Assembly: GCA_037157565.1 (NCBI GenBank)
Contig: JAZHRO010000013.1
Span: 80,965,501-81,029,500, forward strand
DNA from: Thalassia testudinum
Taxonomy: Eukaryota > Streptophyta > Magnoliopsida > Alismatales > Hydrocharitaceae
Length of the DNA: 64,000 nt
Reading direction: 5' to 3'
Shown here in pieces: positions 24,386 through 36,854 of this stretch. Both the position numbers and the translations under genes were made by a program. The first letter of the stretch is position 1. Each line of letters begins with the position of its first letter. The notes beneath the pieces were generated by a model. The model was not told the origin of the DNA, did not search any database, and saw only the letters and a program-made list of their open reading frames with translations.

Positions 24386-25539
24386 CACCAAATTTTTTTT
24401 TTCGTCCGGGTTAACACTTGGCTGCAGCGCAATCTGTGTGACATGAAATGCCACAAGGTGATGTTCGATGCTTCCAAGTTTCCGATTTCTCTTGCACGCC
24501 ACCGTCACCTTGTGGGGCTGAAGTAAAGGTGGAAAATTGTTTCTTGACCCTATGTTTATTTTTTTATTTTATTTTGATTCATGGTGTCAAGTCGAAAATT
24601 TGAGAATCATATCAATCGAGGGTGCAACCATGTTAATTGTTTTGGTTTTATATGATCCATGGTGACATGCCGAGAATTCAGAAATCATTTTAATGGAGGG
24701 AGTAGGGAAAATTCACATGTTTTTTTCTATAAATCTTAATTTAGCTCTATTATATTTTAGTTAGGCTATAATTATTTGTAGATTATAATTTAACACATGG
24801 ACTAATATACGTATATATGTAGATATAATTATTTGACATATGTATTATGAATTGTCTATATTAGTGCCCATTAATATAAAAGTAATTAGCTAAGGTTATT
24901 TTCTTTGATGGACATGAAATGCATAAAGGAGGTGTGCTATTTAAAAACAATGTACATAGACTATTTTGTGATTTACATCTTTTTGATGAACGAAAATGCA
25001 AATCACCGATAGCAATTACTATATCTAATTGATGATTAATGGGCTGTTATGATCCCTAAGAGGCCTATGTCTTTCTATATAGTCATTCCCATTGTGACTT
25101 TGAGAGAGTAAGGCACAAGGAGAGAGGATGGGTGGAGGAAGGAGGCTTCTTTTGCGTGTCCTTGATTTCGTTGAAGGGAGGAACTCCTAGAAGATCTAAT
25201 TTGCAGCTCCTATTCATTTGAAGAAGGATGAATACGATGATCTATTATGTCATATATATATTTATATATACATGTGTATTTATGTTTCACTACATCTATT
25301 CTGTATTAAACCCTATCCTATGTTTACATGTTTTGCCTCCTTTAAATAGATTGTGTAGTAACATCTAGGGATTGCATATACTAAGGTTTTGATAGATTGT
25401 TTCATACATCCTGAAATCCCATAAATCTTCTTGTAACTACTATAAGTATCGATACTCGTCATGAATATTGGTAAATGTATGTTGCAGATTTGGTTTCAGG
25501 AATTAGGAATAGAAACTATAGCTCATGAGTATTGGTACT
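24386..25539. other. Intergenic DNA with GTATCGATAC-type repeats near its end
   Basis: No gene was recognised. At about 25445-25539 the phrases AAGTATCGATACTCGTCATG and CTCATGAGTATTGGTAC recall the array at 37.6-38.1 kb, so the LINE that follows has probably inserted into a copy of that element. Confidence 0.35.
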
Positions 25540-25739
25540 TTTTTTTTTAACAAAAATGAGAGTTTATCTTATTCATCCTCCATTTCCTGGAGGTCATAAA
25601 ATAGGACAGGGGGACTAAGTCAATACCTGACAGTAAAAGAAAAAAGGAGAACCATGACTTGTGGTTTAGTACATTAGGGCAGTAGGAAACCAAACAACAT
25701 TAGATTACGCCACGATCCTAGTACATATGCATGTATGAC

Positions 25740-26280
25740 ATTTGGATTCTGTGCATATGGATGATGCCGAGAAATCGCTATAGAAGCTCAGAAGAATCCA
25801 AGGACAGTCTCCATCATCTGTTTCCAAGCTTTGCAATTTTCCTTGCCAAAAAGTTCACCGTTGGGTGCACAAAAGAGAATGTTTGAATTTGATCTTTGCA
25901 TGACTAAACCAGATTATAATCCCTCATAGCCTGCCAAACAACTGGGGTCTTCCCCGTCCACCAGCAAAGGAACATTAATAGCACTAAAGGATAATGCATG
26001 ATGAATGGCCTTGAGAATGGTCACCTCCCAAGGCATCATGAGTAATCTTGTTGCTGCCACACCCTTAACCTTACCATGCTCATCCTGGATAACCTAGCCC
26101 ACATAGGTGAATAAATCGTCATCCACACAAGCAATATTCAACTTGTAACTAGAAGAGGGATGGACCCAGCTAAGAGCACAAAATTTGGGTCATTGATTGG
26201 AGAACCATTTTGCATCATCGGGCTTTTTGCCATTGCAAAATTGTGCCAATTTTTAAGCAAGAAGTTTGGGATTTGATGAG
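25740..26280 (-). pseudogene. LINE RNase H-like domain remnant
   Basis: Minus-strand translation gives an ACVDDDLFTYVG..VIQDEHGKVKG stretch followed by WEVTILKAIHHAL. This matches the first strands and the acidic helix of the plant-type RNase H domain found at the C-terminus of many plant L1 elements. Stops interrupt it. It belongs to the same LINE as ORF2 above. Confidence 0.55.
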
Positions 26281-27612
26281 TATGGAATGATTCATTCTTT
26301 AATTTGTATCCAATTCACCACACATTGAACCACACAAAACAAATGATCCCCTTGATGGTATTGCCCCTTTTAGTCTTATAAACACTTTGCATAATTGAAA
26401 AAAAGGATCGTGGATCGATCGGCATGAGGTAGTTAATTTCAAAAGCCCATCTAGCAAGCAAGCGAGCCAGCTCACTATCAAAGAATTGGTGGAAGGATGT
26501 CTCAGTAGTTGGAAGGGAGGAACAACACCAGCATTTAGAAACATCGTAGATCTCAAGGTTGAAGATGTTATCATCGGTAGGAAGGATATGATTCATAATA
26601 CACCAAGCACAAATAGAGATATGAAGAGACAAACAAAGATGCCACAAACTCTGAACCATAACATTCTCTTGCATGTGTCTACAAGTTAAAGAATAAGCTG
26701 AAGACGTGCTGAATAATCTAGAAGGGGTAAGAGACCACTTGGGAACATCATGAAACCCATCAAAATTGGTGGTTTCAATGATTTTGTGGATGTTAGACGG
26801 AATATTGAGCATAAAGGGGTTATTTAGAGGGTTGGCAAGAGCATCTTCTACAGAGATAGGCCCTAGACTTAGATCATTCGGTAGAAAGTCTTTGAGAGGA
26901 GTATTTCTAACCCAAATATCGATCTAGAAATCTATTTTACTTTAATGAACTCCTAGCGTATACAAGGCCTCATTTGAATGTAGGCATCATAGAGAATCTT
27001 AAGTCTAGAAGGTAAATTGGAGGGGCCAAAATTAGATCTCAATAAGTCACGCGCAAGTTTAGCAAAAGAGGAGTCTCCAAATATCACATTCCAAGCTCTT
27101 TTCATCCTTAAGGCTTTTATAAAGAGCGATAAACTACGAACCCCTAAACCTCCACAATCCTTTGTCTTGGCGATTGTATCCCATGCAACCCAGTGGTGAT
27201 GAAGCAATGAGTTGGAGCTACCCCAAAAGAATCACACAAATATAGAATGAAGTTTCTGAATAATAGATTTAGGCACTTCTAAAACAGAAAGAATGTGGAC
27301 TGGAATTGAGGAGAGGACATGCTTAATCAAAAGTAGTTTAGAGGCTAAAGAAAGGGGATTAGCCTTCCAACCTGCAAGCTTTGTCTAAATTTTGTCAAGG
27401 ATGGTAAAGAAATAAGAGATCTTAGCTCTGCCAAGAAATTTCGGGCAACCAAGATAGGTGAACGGGAAAACACCTAGTTGGTATCCGATGATGGAGAGTA
27501 GACGTGTTAGTCTCTCAGCAGGAAAGTTGCGACCAACATGACAAAAGTTTTTGGAGAGACTAACTTTCTGAGAGAAGGCCCTTTCAAAACTTTGAATGAA
27601 ATTAGTTACATT

Positions 27613-29488
27613 CTAAACAACATTGACATTACCATTAATGAAAAGAATACTATTATCTGCAAAAAGGAGAGCCAACAGAGGAGTGATATCGCGTTTAATC
27701 GAAAATGGCCAAATTTTTTCAAGCTGAGCCATCTCTTTCAAACCCCAAATAAAAGGATCCATAAAGATATCAAATAGGAATGAGGACAGAGGATCCCCTA
27801 TCGAAGACCTCAAGAGACCTTAAAGAAAGGAGAAGAGCACCCATCTATAAGAATGGAGGAACCCTCATGTTGAAAAAGGCCTTGATAAGAGCAATGACTT
27901 GGGAGGATTAGCAAAATTGGTATAGAATTTTATATAGAATTCCATTCAACACGATCATAGGCTTTTTCAAGGTCTGGTTGAAGGATAACATTAGATCCAT
28001 GGACCTTTCGATCAATACACTGGGTAGGTTCAAAGGTGGTGGCTATATGGTCAAAAATGGATCTACGTACCCTTGATAAATTTAGCTGTTCTGGGGAGAT
28101 AATTTTGGGTAGATGCAGAACCAATCTATTGGCATAAATGGCAAAGGCAATTTTATACACCACATTGTAGAAACTAATTGGTTGATAATCAGGGAGGTCA
28201 AAGACTTCTGCCTTTTTTCGAATGAGGGAGATGAAAGTTGTGTTGAAGGCTCTGGGAGCATATGGGTTGTGAAGAAGTATAAACTAGCCTCATAAAGATC
28301 AAACTTGATAAGGTCCCAAAAGTGGATATAAAATTCCACATCAAAATATCAAGATTCAAGGCTTTATTTCTTGGCATTTGAGATAAGCAATCATAAATCT
28401 TCCATAGATATTAAAGATGAGATCACCTCCAGGAATTGATCAACATTTATCTTAGCCTTTTGCATAAGAAAATAATTTTGTTTAGCCAAGGCATCATCTA
28501 ACAGGATGCAGGTGTCCTTAAGCTCAGTGGAAATGTCATCATCCCATTGGGATGCTAATCTACTATTGAGGTCATCATGGAGGGACTCTAGGCTTTGAAC
28601 CTGTAGTTGAATGTCACCAATAGTTGATTTGTTCTGGGATTTTAGAGCCCTCTTTAGCATGAAAAGCTTGGAGTAGAGATTAGAAATAGGATCCAGTGAG
28701 TGGTCAACAAGGGGTTGGCCCCAAATAGAAGAAACAAAATCCTTGAAGTCTTTATCCCTCAGCCACATGTTTTGAAATCGAAAAGGATGAGGTTGCAATT
28801 CTTGAGGAGGATCGACAATAGCAAACATAGGAGCATGATTGGAATTCCAACAGGAAAGGTATTTGGCTATAGGAAGCAAAGTCATGGCATTAGAATTCAC
28901 AAGGATTCGGTCAAGTTTCTGGTAAATTTGGGAACTACCAGGTCAATCATTACACCAGGATAATTGATTCCCACCCATAGGAAGATTGATGAGGGCCGAT
29001 CGGTTAATAAAGGATTGGAAAGATGTTGATTGTGTCTCATGAAAAGGGACACCTCCAATCTTCTCAGAGGCATGAAGAACACAGTTAAAATCCCCGTTAA
29101 TCACTCATGGACTTGAGTTAAAAGAGGATAGGATGATCAAATGGTTCCACAGGTGTAATCTAATATCTACATTATAAGATGCATTAATAGCAGATATGTT
29201 AAGAGGTTTCCCTTGAAAGGAACAAACCATCGAGAAGGCTTGAGGTATAACATCTAGAGGAACAATGGTAACAGTATTCCTCCAAAAACACTAGATATTA
29301 GAAGTATAAGAATCCACCAGACTCTCAACAAAATGGATAGAGTTCTTAATCTGGTGTACAAGTTGAGCATTGGTAAAATGCTCAAAAAGAAAGACAACAT
29401 CAATCTTCAATTCCCTAGTCAAAGAGCTTAAACGGTTTAGAGTGGAGACATTCAGAGTGCCCCTGTAATTCCAAAATAGACACTTCAT
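27613..29488 (-). pseudogene. LINE ORF2 endonuclease and reverse transcriptase, broken
   Basis: The endonuclease N-terminus (LFWNYRG), the linker and the RT palm can be followed in order on the minus strand, but frames change several times. RT motifs seen include PDLEKAYDRVEW, SSIGDPLSSFLF and LLFADNSILF. In the last one, the second Asp of the usual F/Y-A-D-D catalytic box is Asn (codon at about 27652-27654), which would abolish polymerase activity. The LINE is therefore dead both by frame damage and by catalytic loss. Confidence 0.75.
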
Positions 29489-29790
29489 CAAATCAAAGAG
29501 TAGGAACAAGATCTAGATCTACTTCTGGTGACCCTTCCCGGCCCCATCATTGAATGACCTCCACAAGCTCCTCTCTCCCTAATGGGAGAATGTGCCTCAT
29601 ATGTTGAATCATAATAGAGCTTGGATCTAGGAATGAAAAAATTCAAAGAGCATAGAGATTCCTCATTCGACTAAACCATATCACCATTCCCATCATCACT
29701 CAATATGACCATCCTATCCTCCTCTTGCACCTCCTTAATCAGAAGAGGAACTAGATTAGGAGGAGTAGGTGATGAGGTGTGGTTCATCAT

Positions 29791-30429
29791 AACTAAAATG
29801 CCTAAGTTAAGTTAGAATCTAGGTTAAACACTATCAAATTAACATAATAAATGGGTTAAGTATGGGAATTAATGAAAATGACCTAAAACATAAAAAATGT
29901 GTTAAAAATGCATAATTAGGTCATATTTGAGATATTCTATACATAAAACACACTTGAATGCTCTGAATAACAATTGAACACAAATTTGAGCTTGAAAGCA
30001 GAAATCAATGGTTGAATTATGTTCCAACATGTTCAATTAACATGCCATAAAAATTACATTGCATTTGGACCTTAGATTACTTGCATCACACTTAGGTCCT
30101 CAAGCATTCACATTTTACTCATTTAAAAAGAGCTAGGGACTCATTCGCAAGCATATAAGGACCTAGTTGTAGCACTTCTTTCCACTTATGGGTCCTTATG
30201 TAATATTTCTATTGCTTCACACATTTGGGCTTCGCTGATATTTAGCCAAAAGACTTGATGCCTGCCTTCAGATCTTGCTCTTGAACGAAGAACATGAAGT
30301 ATCCTGACCATCCATCCTCTTCACCTTCATCCAATGGTGGATCTTCCATCAAAGCTCCATCGCACCGGTCTTTAGATATGATCTAATTCTCCTCTTCCCA
30401 CCATTGATACCCTTTTTCCCCTTACCCTT
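29791..30429. other. Unassigned sequence left of the solo LTR
   Basis: AT-rich sequence with no coding potential. It probably belongs with the sequence from 33133 on, since the solo LTR sits between them. It may be the U3-like part of another retroelement whose TATA-like box is at about 33170. Confidence 0.3.
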
Positions 30430-33132
30430 TGTTACGAACGCGCGGCTTCAGACGTTTTTAAGACGTCTGGGAGGTGTCCCAGACGTCTGACCAGACGTCT
30501 GGAACCCCTTTCAGATGTCTGGGATTCGGTTATTTTTGGCACGCGTGTTTCGTCTGCGCGCCTGAGCACGCAGACCTGCGAGCGTCTCTCTCTCTCTCTT
30601 TTTCCCTCTCCCTCCTGTGCCCTCTGTCCCGCTCTCTCTCTCCTCATCGCCCGGCCTTAAAAGGCCACGCCCTCCCCCTCACTCACGTCACCTCCGCCCC
30701 CTTTCCTCTTCTCCTTCCAGCCGGTGTGCGAGAGCGGGCGCGAGTGAGCGGCGGCAGCGACAACCGCGGTGAGCGTGGGAGGAGGTGCTACGCGTGGGAA
30801 GAGGTGCTCGGCCGTGAGGGCGAGCTCGCCGGGGCTGCTAGGGCCGGCCGGCAAGGGAAGCAGCGGACGCGGGGTGACGCGGGAGGCCAGCTGTGGCTCG
30901 AGCAGCAGGCGGACGAGTCACGGCGCGGCCGAGCGTCGCGAGCAGAGGGCGAGTCGCGCCCTGATTCTGGAATTTTCTCCAGAATCAGACGTTTGGGCTT
31001 ACAACCAGACGGCGGGGAGGACGTCTGGAGGACTGTCCAGACGTCTGAAATGTGAGTTATTCCGTCTTTCTTCCTCTTCTTCGACTGACCGTACTAAGAG
31101 AGAGAGGAAATGGGTACGCGCAGGTTCTGAGATTCGCATCCAGCATGAATCAGACATCTGGCTGCAGTGCCAGACGACGGGAACGACTTCCAGACGTCCG
31201 GGGTGACCATCGGACGTCTGGGAACTAGGCCAGATGCCCCCGCAGGATTCTGGACGTCTGAGAGACCACGCAGAGCAAGGTAACCTCTGATCCACTTTTT
31301 AAGATGTCTGGAAGAGGTTCCAGACGTCTGATTTTGCACTGTTTCGTCGTTTTCGACCCGTTTAGGGCCCGTTCGGAATCCATTTTCCGTGTTTCGAGTT
31401 GCGTGCTTTTCGGAATTACATCCTCTACCCGTCTACAGTAGTTGTATACTATTTTGAGAAACTCCTTGTGTTTGATCCTTGTGATAGGACCCCATTCCGT
31501 TGCAGTCTCGGGGGTTGTGGAGGCACGCGAGATTCCCGACCACGCCCCCAGTACTCCTGTTGTAACCAGTAGAGCGGCTTTTAAGTTTATTAGTATAATC
31601 TGTTAATTATGGAACCATAAATAGAACCTAGGACATTGCATGAATCCTAGGAATGAGAAACTAGAATAAATGGTAGATCCTAGGGTGTTGCATGAATCCT
31701 AGGGCTGGAAAACTAGATTGTATGATAGATCCTAGGGTATGGCATGAATCCTAGGATGGGAAGAACTAGTGGAATATATGAATACTGTAGTCTTGCAAAA
31801 TGTGGAAAGTAAATAATAGCTACCTGTAAATTGGTTTAACAGCTGCCTGTTATGAATAAATGAGCATGTCTGGGAATATGGGATGTATGAATGTGAAACT
31901 GGGAAGGTGAAACCTGAATGTGCTGAGTTAAAAGAACTGGAACCCTACGGGGAATTAGGAGTGGAACTCCTGGAAAGAGAAAGGAATGGAATTGAGAAAG
32001 AAAGACGTGGTAGTGTGCTGTCTCTTGGGTACGTAGTACCAAGGGAAGTACCTGTACCTGTTTAGTGCAGAGCGGAGCCAGCCGCCCCAGGGACCCGGGG
32101 TTAGGACTGATCACTTTGTACTGACTTGCTGGCCCTCGTGTACGTAGTACCGAGGAGAGCTACTAGTGTAGGGAGGTATTAGCTACCCCACGGGCCCCGG
32201 GGTTCTGCTAGCCTCCTACACCGACTTGTTAGGCCCATTGGGCAAACCAGGGTAGTCAGGCGAGGGTGTGCGGACTGTGGAGGGGCAAGGCCCCTGTTGG
32301 TTACTGTGGAGGGGTTGGACTCTTGTTACTGAGAGGGCTCTGCCCTGTACTGGTTCCGTGCTGTTCTTTGGGCGCACCCGTTAACGGAAATGACTGACCG
32401 CGTGCCAGTGCGGGTTAGCTACCTGTGCGTTTATCCCGCGTGCCGTAGTCACCGTTACGTCTGTCCGTGACCCTGGGGTGGTTGACTGAGAGTAGGATCA
32501 CCACGGGGGACTCTCCCGGCCAGGAGATCACCACGTGCTACTTCTACTGTTCGGAAAAGACTGCAATCAAGATCGTTCCCACGAGGAACATTCGAGATCA
32601 AGTGAAGGATCTGAGAAATAGATAAATTGTGAGACAATAGAAAGACGTAATTAAAGAAAGTAACAGAACATAACAGCTACTGTACACTCTACTGTTTCTT
32701 TTGTTTTAGTTGCCACTCTACTCAGCGTTTTGCTGACGTGTTACACTCATTACCTTTCAGGACCAGGTGTTGAGCAGCCAGGGTCAGTGGCTGCAGAGGA
32801 CGCTGGGACGAGTAGGGTCCAGTAGGGTTACCACTGTTCTCTTGTATCTCTTTTTGGTTCCACTGTAGTGAGTAGTTCTTGTTACCGCTGTACTTTTCTT
32901 TACCTGCAGTTTCATATTATGTTATGAATGTTGTTCTACTGTTGTGGTGGTATATACTGTAGTGGTTTCTTTCCTTACTGCTGTATTTTCTTACTGTTAG
33001 TTATATTCATGCTGAATGTGGTTTATTTTACTGTTCTTTTGGTTACTTCCTCGTTGGACGACCAGGTCTTGGGATTAGTCGAGTCGGTCCGGTTCTCGTG
33101 TTTCATAGGGACTCGGGAATCGGGTCGTTACA
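30430..33132 (+). mobile_element. Sense gypsy solo LTR (2703 bp) with ACGT-core palindromes
   Basis: It starts TGTTACGAACG and ends CGGGTCGTTACA. The 5-bp flanks CCCTT (30425-30429) and TCCTT (33133-33137) match at 4 of 5, a decayed target-site duplication. It has the same length and architecture as the LTR at 55110-57831 (opposite orientation) and as the LTRs of the complete element at 47.8 kb. Two palindrome clusters (30444-30525 and about 30990-31340) flank a GC-rich CT/GA segment with a TATA-like CTTAAAAGG at about 30655. No internal region follows, so this is a solo LTR. The long open frames inside it are due to GC-rich composition. Confidence 0.85.
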
Positions 33133-36100
33133 TCCTTTGATGTGGTGACCAGAGCCCCTTCAGCTTATATAAGGAGCTCCATACTCACCTGCGAGCTCTT
33201 TATCGACTCCCTCTCCCTTGAGCCGATCAGTCGTCTACCCCTCCTGCTCCTTGTCATCTTCCTCGATTTCCAGTGACAGTGGTGGTTTCTTCTTCCTCCT
33301 CGTCACCACAGCAACCCACTGTGGATTTAGGGATCCCATTCACTCCACTAGAGGTTTCCTCCCATTTCGTCGCTACAGTGACCAGCTGCAGCTCAGGTCC
33401 CCTTTCGTCGTTGTAGTTTAGGATCTTTAATTTCTTTCATAATGTAGATTTACAACTTTCTAGATTAGTTTAATTGCTTTCTAGTGTAGATCGTGGTTCA
33501 TTGTTTGATTGCTTTGAATTAGGAGTAGATTAGAGTAATTGTCTTCTCTACTAATCCACCTCCTTTGATCAATTTAGATAAGAGGGGATGAATTCATCTA
33601 TTCACTTCGATCCATTAATCTCCCACACCATCTCACGATCACATTCTTCTACTTTATTCATCATTTTAAGTCACTGATCACCCCATCCGCTAGAGCCACT
33701 TAAGACCTAAAGCTTTCTAGCTTCTAGATCTCAAGCGAGCTTAATTCCACTAGAGGGTTCATCCATTCATTTTAGAGGTTCACAAGGACTCTCCTTTCAA
33801 TTTGAATTGAGCCGATTTGATTGATTGATTTTGATTTGATTCTCGTGATTTATTGAAGAATTTCTAAAGCAAATAGATTTTAATTGGTTTTAATTGATTA
33901 GATCGAGCTTATATTTATGTAATTGGAGTTAATACGATGGGAATGAGCTATTTAGACTTCATTTTTATCTCATATTGAGCTCACACCCAAATTAAATTGT
34001 GGATACTGGCTTTGCTTCTCCACCTGGATAGCACGAGCCAAGGAAAATCCGATGCACGGATTTGAGGCTCCTGCGATGACCTAATCTACCCTAGAGCTTT
34101 GCCTAGGACTCCTGTACACCAATCAATGGTGTGCAAGCATCCTAGATGACCAAGTTATCTTGGTGAGCTTATAACAAATGCCCACCTGGGTGGCATCCTA
34201 ATTTGATCCTACAATATTTTAATTTGCATTTGAGGGAATGAATGAAGTCTGGTAGAGTTGAATGAAGGTCTGTGAATGTTTTTGAAGGGAATTTGATGGT
34301 TGATTTGATTTCTCATCTTCACGTTGTCTATAGCGTGAGATGGGGATCAGATTAAGGTTTTTAAGACTTCTTGGGTTTTGATTTGACTGGAGTTGATATC
34401 CAAACCATCTAAAGATCATTTGTGACATTTAACTGTGATTGAAAATGGAATGAACTTAGATCTGGGATGTTTGACCCGTCACCTAGACCTAAGGTTGATT
34501 TTGAGAACCTATTAATCAATTATTACTTTAATGCTTTAAGCAAGATTTCAAGAGGATTTTAATGCTTATGTGATGAATTGGAGTAACTGTCTTAGTGTTT
34601 TGAATGTAAAGTTAGATTTGAGAGATGTTGTCAGCAGCAACTGATGAGTTTGTTTGAATGAAGTTCAAATGGATTTGATTAAGAATTTTCACTGAGGTTT
34701 GATAATGATTAAGCTTGCATGGTTTCTTCTGGAAGAGGAATTTCTCAGTTCTATAACTTGGATCTACTGGAATGGAACTTCCAACACATAAGAGCAATAT
34801 GATTTCCCTTTTGACAGTAGAGTGCTGCTCGAAAATTTCAGCACTGGATAAAGTTGATTCCAAGGGTTTTGATCTGGTTTTAAGTTCATATGAATCTACT
34901 AATAGAGTGCATTGATTAGGTTTGAGGTAAGAAGCATTCATGTGCCTTTCTATGATGATAAACTGAATGGCAAAGACCTGCAAAATCTGATAGAAATCTT
35001 TTGTTAGCAAAAATGCTCATGTAAACTGGCCATTGACTAATTTGATGGAATTTCATGTTTAAATCATGTTTGTATGCTTGAATATGATTCTTATTGATGT
35101 CAGGAAGATGTTCAAGTCTTTTCTTTCATTTCCAGCAGCTTTGACTGATTTCTAAGGCTTTTTTAGTTTCATTGTTCAACTCTTTAAAAAGCTTAGTTTT
35201 GTCTAAATTGTAAATACGGAAAAAAATAGTGTAAATAAATAAACAAAATGTGTCTTAAGTTAGATCAGGTTTAGTTTTGGGTACGTGTGAAGTTAGATTA
35301 AGTTTTGAGTTTCCTAGTTAGGAAAATATACCAATAGATGCTTTGATCTTCTTTGGTTTAAAATAAAGTAAAATAAGAAAAAACTACAAAAAGAGTGTCT
35401 TTCGTTCTTTTCACCTTTCCTCCCACGTCCCTTATCTCTGTAAATGATAAAAACAAAATAAAAATATGAAAAACTTCAAAAATGCTATAAAAATAAACTT
35501 GTATATAGTATTTATACTTGTATGTAATGTAATATTAAGTGTAAATAGTAACCAATATGTATATAACATATGTAAATAACTTATATATTTATTCTATTTT
35601 GCTTAGGTAGGTATTTGTATTGATTTATTCAGTGTGTATTATAATAATAAAATTATGTATTTATTTATTTATATTCTATGTACGTAATCCTATGTATTTA
35701 TAAATAGATATGTATATACCTGTAACCATATTTATAGTTGTATATATAATATAAGGTAATTATATTGTACAATAATGTACCTTTATATTTATTTATTTAT
35801 CTATATATTGTTGATAAGTTAATTAGGTATATTAGTAAATTAAAATAAATTAAATTAGTAATTTAATAAAATATTGAAGTAAATTATTTTGTAAACTCAT
35901 ATATTGTAATTTAAAATAATTTCAGTATGTTTATAACCTATTTATATTGTAGAACAGTATTTATAATGTATATATATGTAAATCATGTATTTAAATATAT
36001 ATAAATCAAAATAAATGAATAAAAATAAATTAAAAATCTGTAATAATAAGTTAACAATTTATATTAACTAATTTATAAGTCAATTGAATAATTAATTTAT

Positions 36101-36780
36101 TAATTTATCCTTTAGTTAATGAATTAAACCTGAAATCAACATGTAATTTTCACTAACTTTAAGGATTTTTTAAATATAATTATATATTTAATTAAGTTAA
36201 AATAATTATACCAATAAGTAGCCCTATATATTAGCTACATGTACATAAAATTTAATTTGAAATTAATTATTAAATAAGTACCTAAATTAACACCTAATGT
36301 TGGCCAAAATCCATAAGCTATGTGGCTGATTTTGGTACCAAAGAAGGTCCCACATCATGGGTTTACACACTCCCACATCGCTGTAATTAAATTGGCCAGC
36401 ACTGATGACCTTCCCGATTGTCAGCACCGGGCGCATAATGAGCATGGGTGTGTGTGTGTGTGTGTGCAATTGGTGGGTTGGGAGCCTAGTTGACTTAGAT
36501 GGGCTATGATCTGAATGTGAGTCAGTATTGGTCCAAAATCATGCAAAAATATATTAACTAATAAATTAGGGTTTGATTTAATAGTGGTACCGATCCAACC
36601 CCTAATAGGTCATTGATCCTACAAGTCACTGGGCCCACCAATCCAAAATTTTTAGGTTAGAAACTAACTGTGGTTAAGCGTTAGTAAAATGGCTAAGTTT
36701 GAAGGGTGTGTTATGTAGTGTTATGTGTGTGCATAGGTTAATTTGTTAGTTGTGCACATGTGTATGTTAAGTGTTAGTAT
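33133..36780. other. Unassigned sequence right of the solo LTR
   Basis: A TATA-like CTTATATAAGGAG at about 33169-33181 is followed by a C/T-rich leader-like stretch to about 33420, then AT-rich DNA. No open frame of known family was recognised. A (GT)n run is at about 36447-36467. The promoter-like start suggests the R/U5 part of an unknown retroelement split from its U3 by the solo LTR; this is inference only. Confidence 0.3.
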
Positions 36781-36786
36781 GTATGT

Positions 36787-36787
36787 G

Positions 36788-36851
<64 letters not shown>
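36787..36851. repeat. (CATA)n(TA)n compound microsatellite
   Basis: About seven CATA units run directly into about seventeen TA units. Confidence 0.95.

Positions 36852-36854
<3 letters not shown>

Larger units (their letters stand above)
25540..29790 (-). mobile_element. L1-type LINE, 5'-truncated and decayed
   Basis: A non-LTR retrotransposon on the minus strand. Its poly(A) tail shows as a T run at 25541-25551, at the low-coordinate end. Reading downwards from the high end, the tail of ORF1 is at about 29510-29787. ORF2 starts at about 29488 with MKCLFWNYRG, the N-terminus of the endonuclease domain. The endonuclease/RT linker is at about 28390-28900, the reverse transcriptase at about 27450-28160, a WDTI..GGLGVRSL stretch at about 26950-27200, the zinc-binding/RT-linker region at 26315-26812, and an RNase H-like segment at about 25740-26200. 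Multiple stops and frame changes interrupt it. The beginning of ORF1 is missing, consistent with incomplete reverse transcription. A clear target-site duplication was not found. Confidence 0.8.

Noticed and set aside
30474..31206. Long overlapping frames (145-193 aa) in the solo LTR
   Set aside because: They are produced by GC-rich CT/GA composition and repeated palindromes; no family resemblance, and they lie across the LTR regulatory region.
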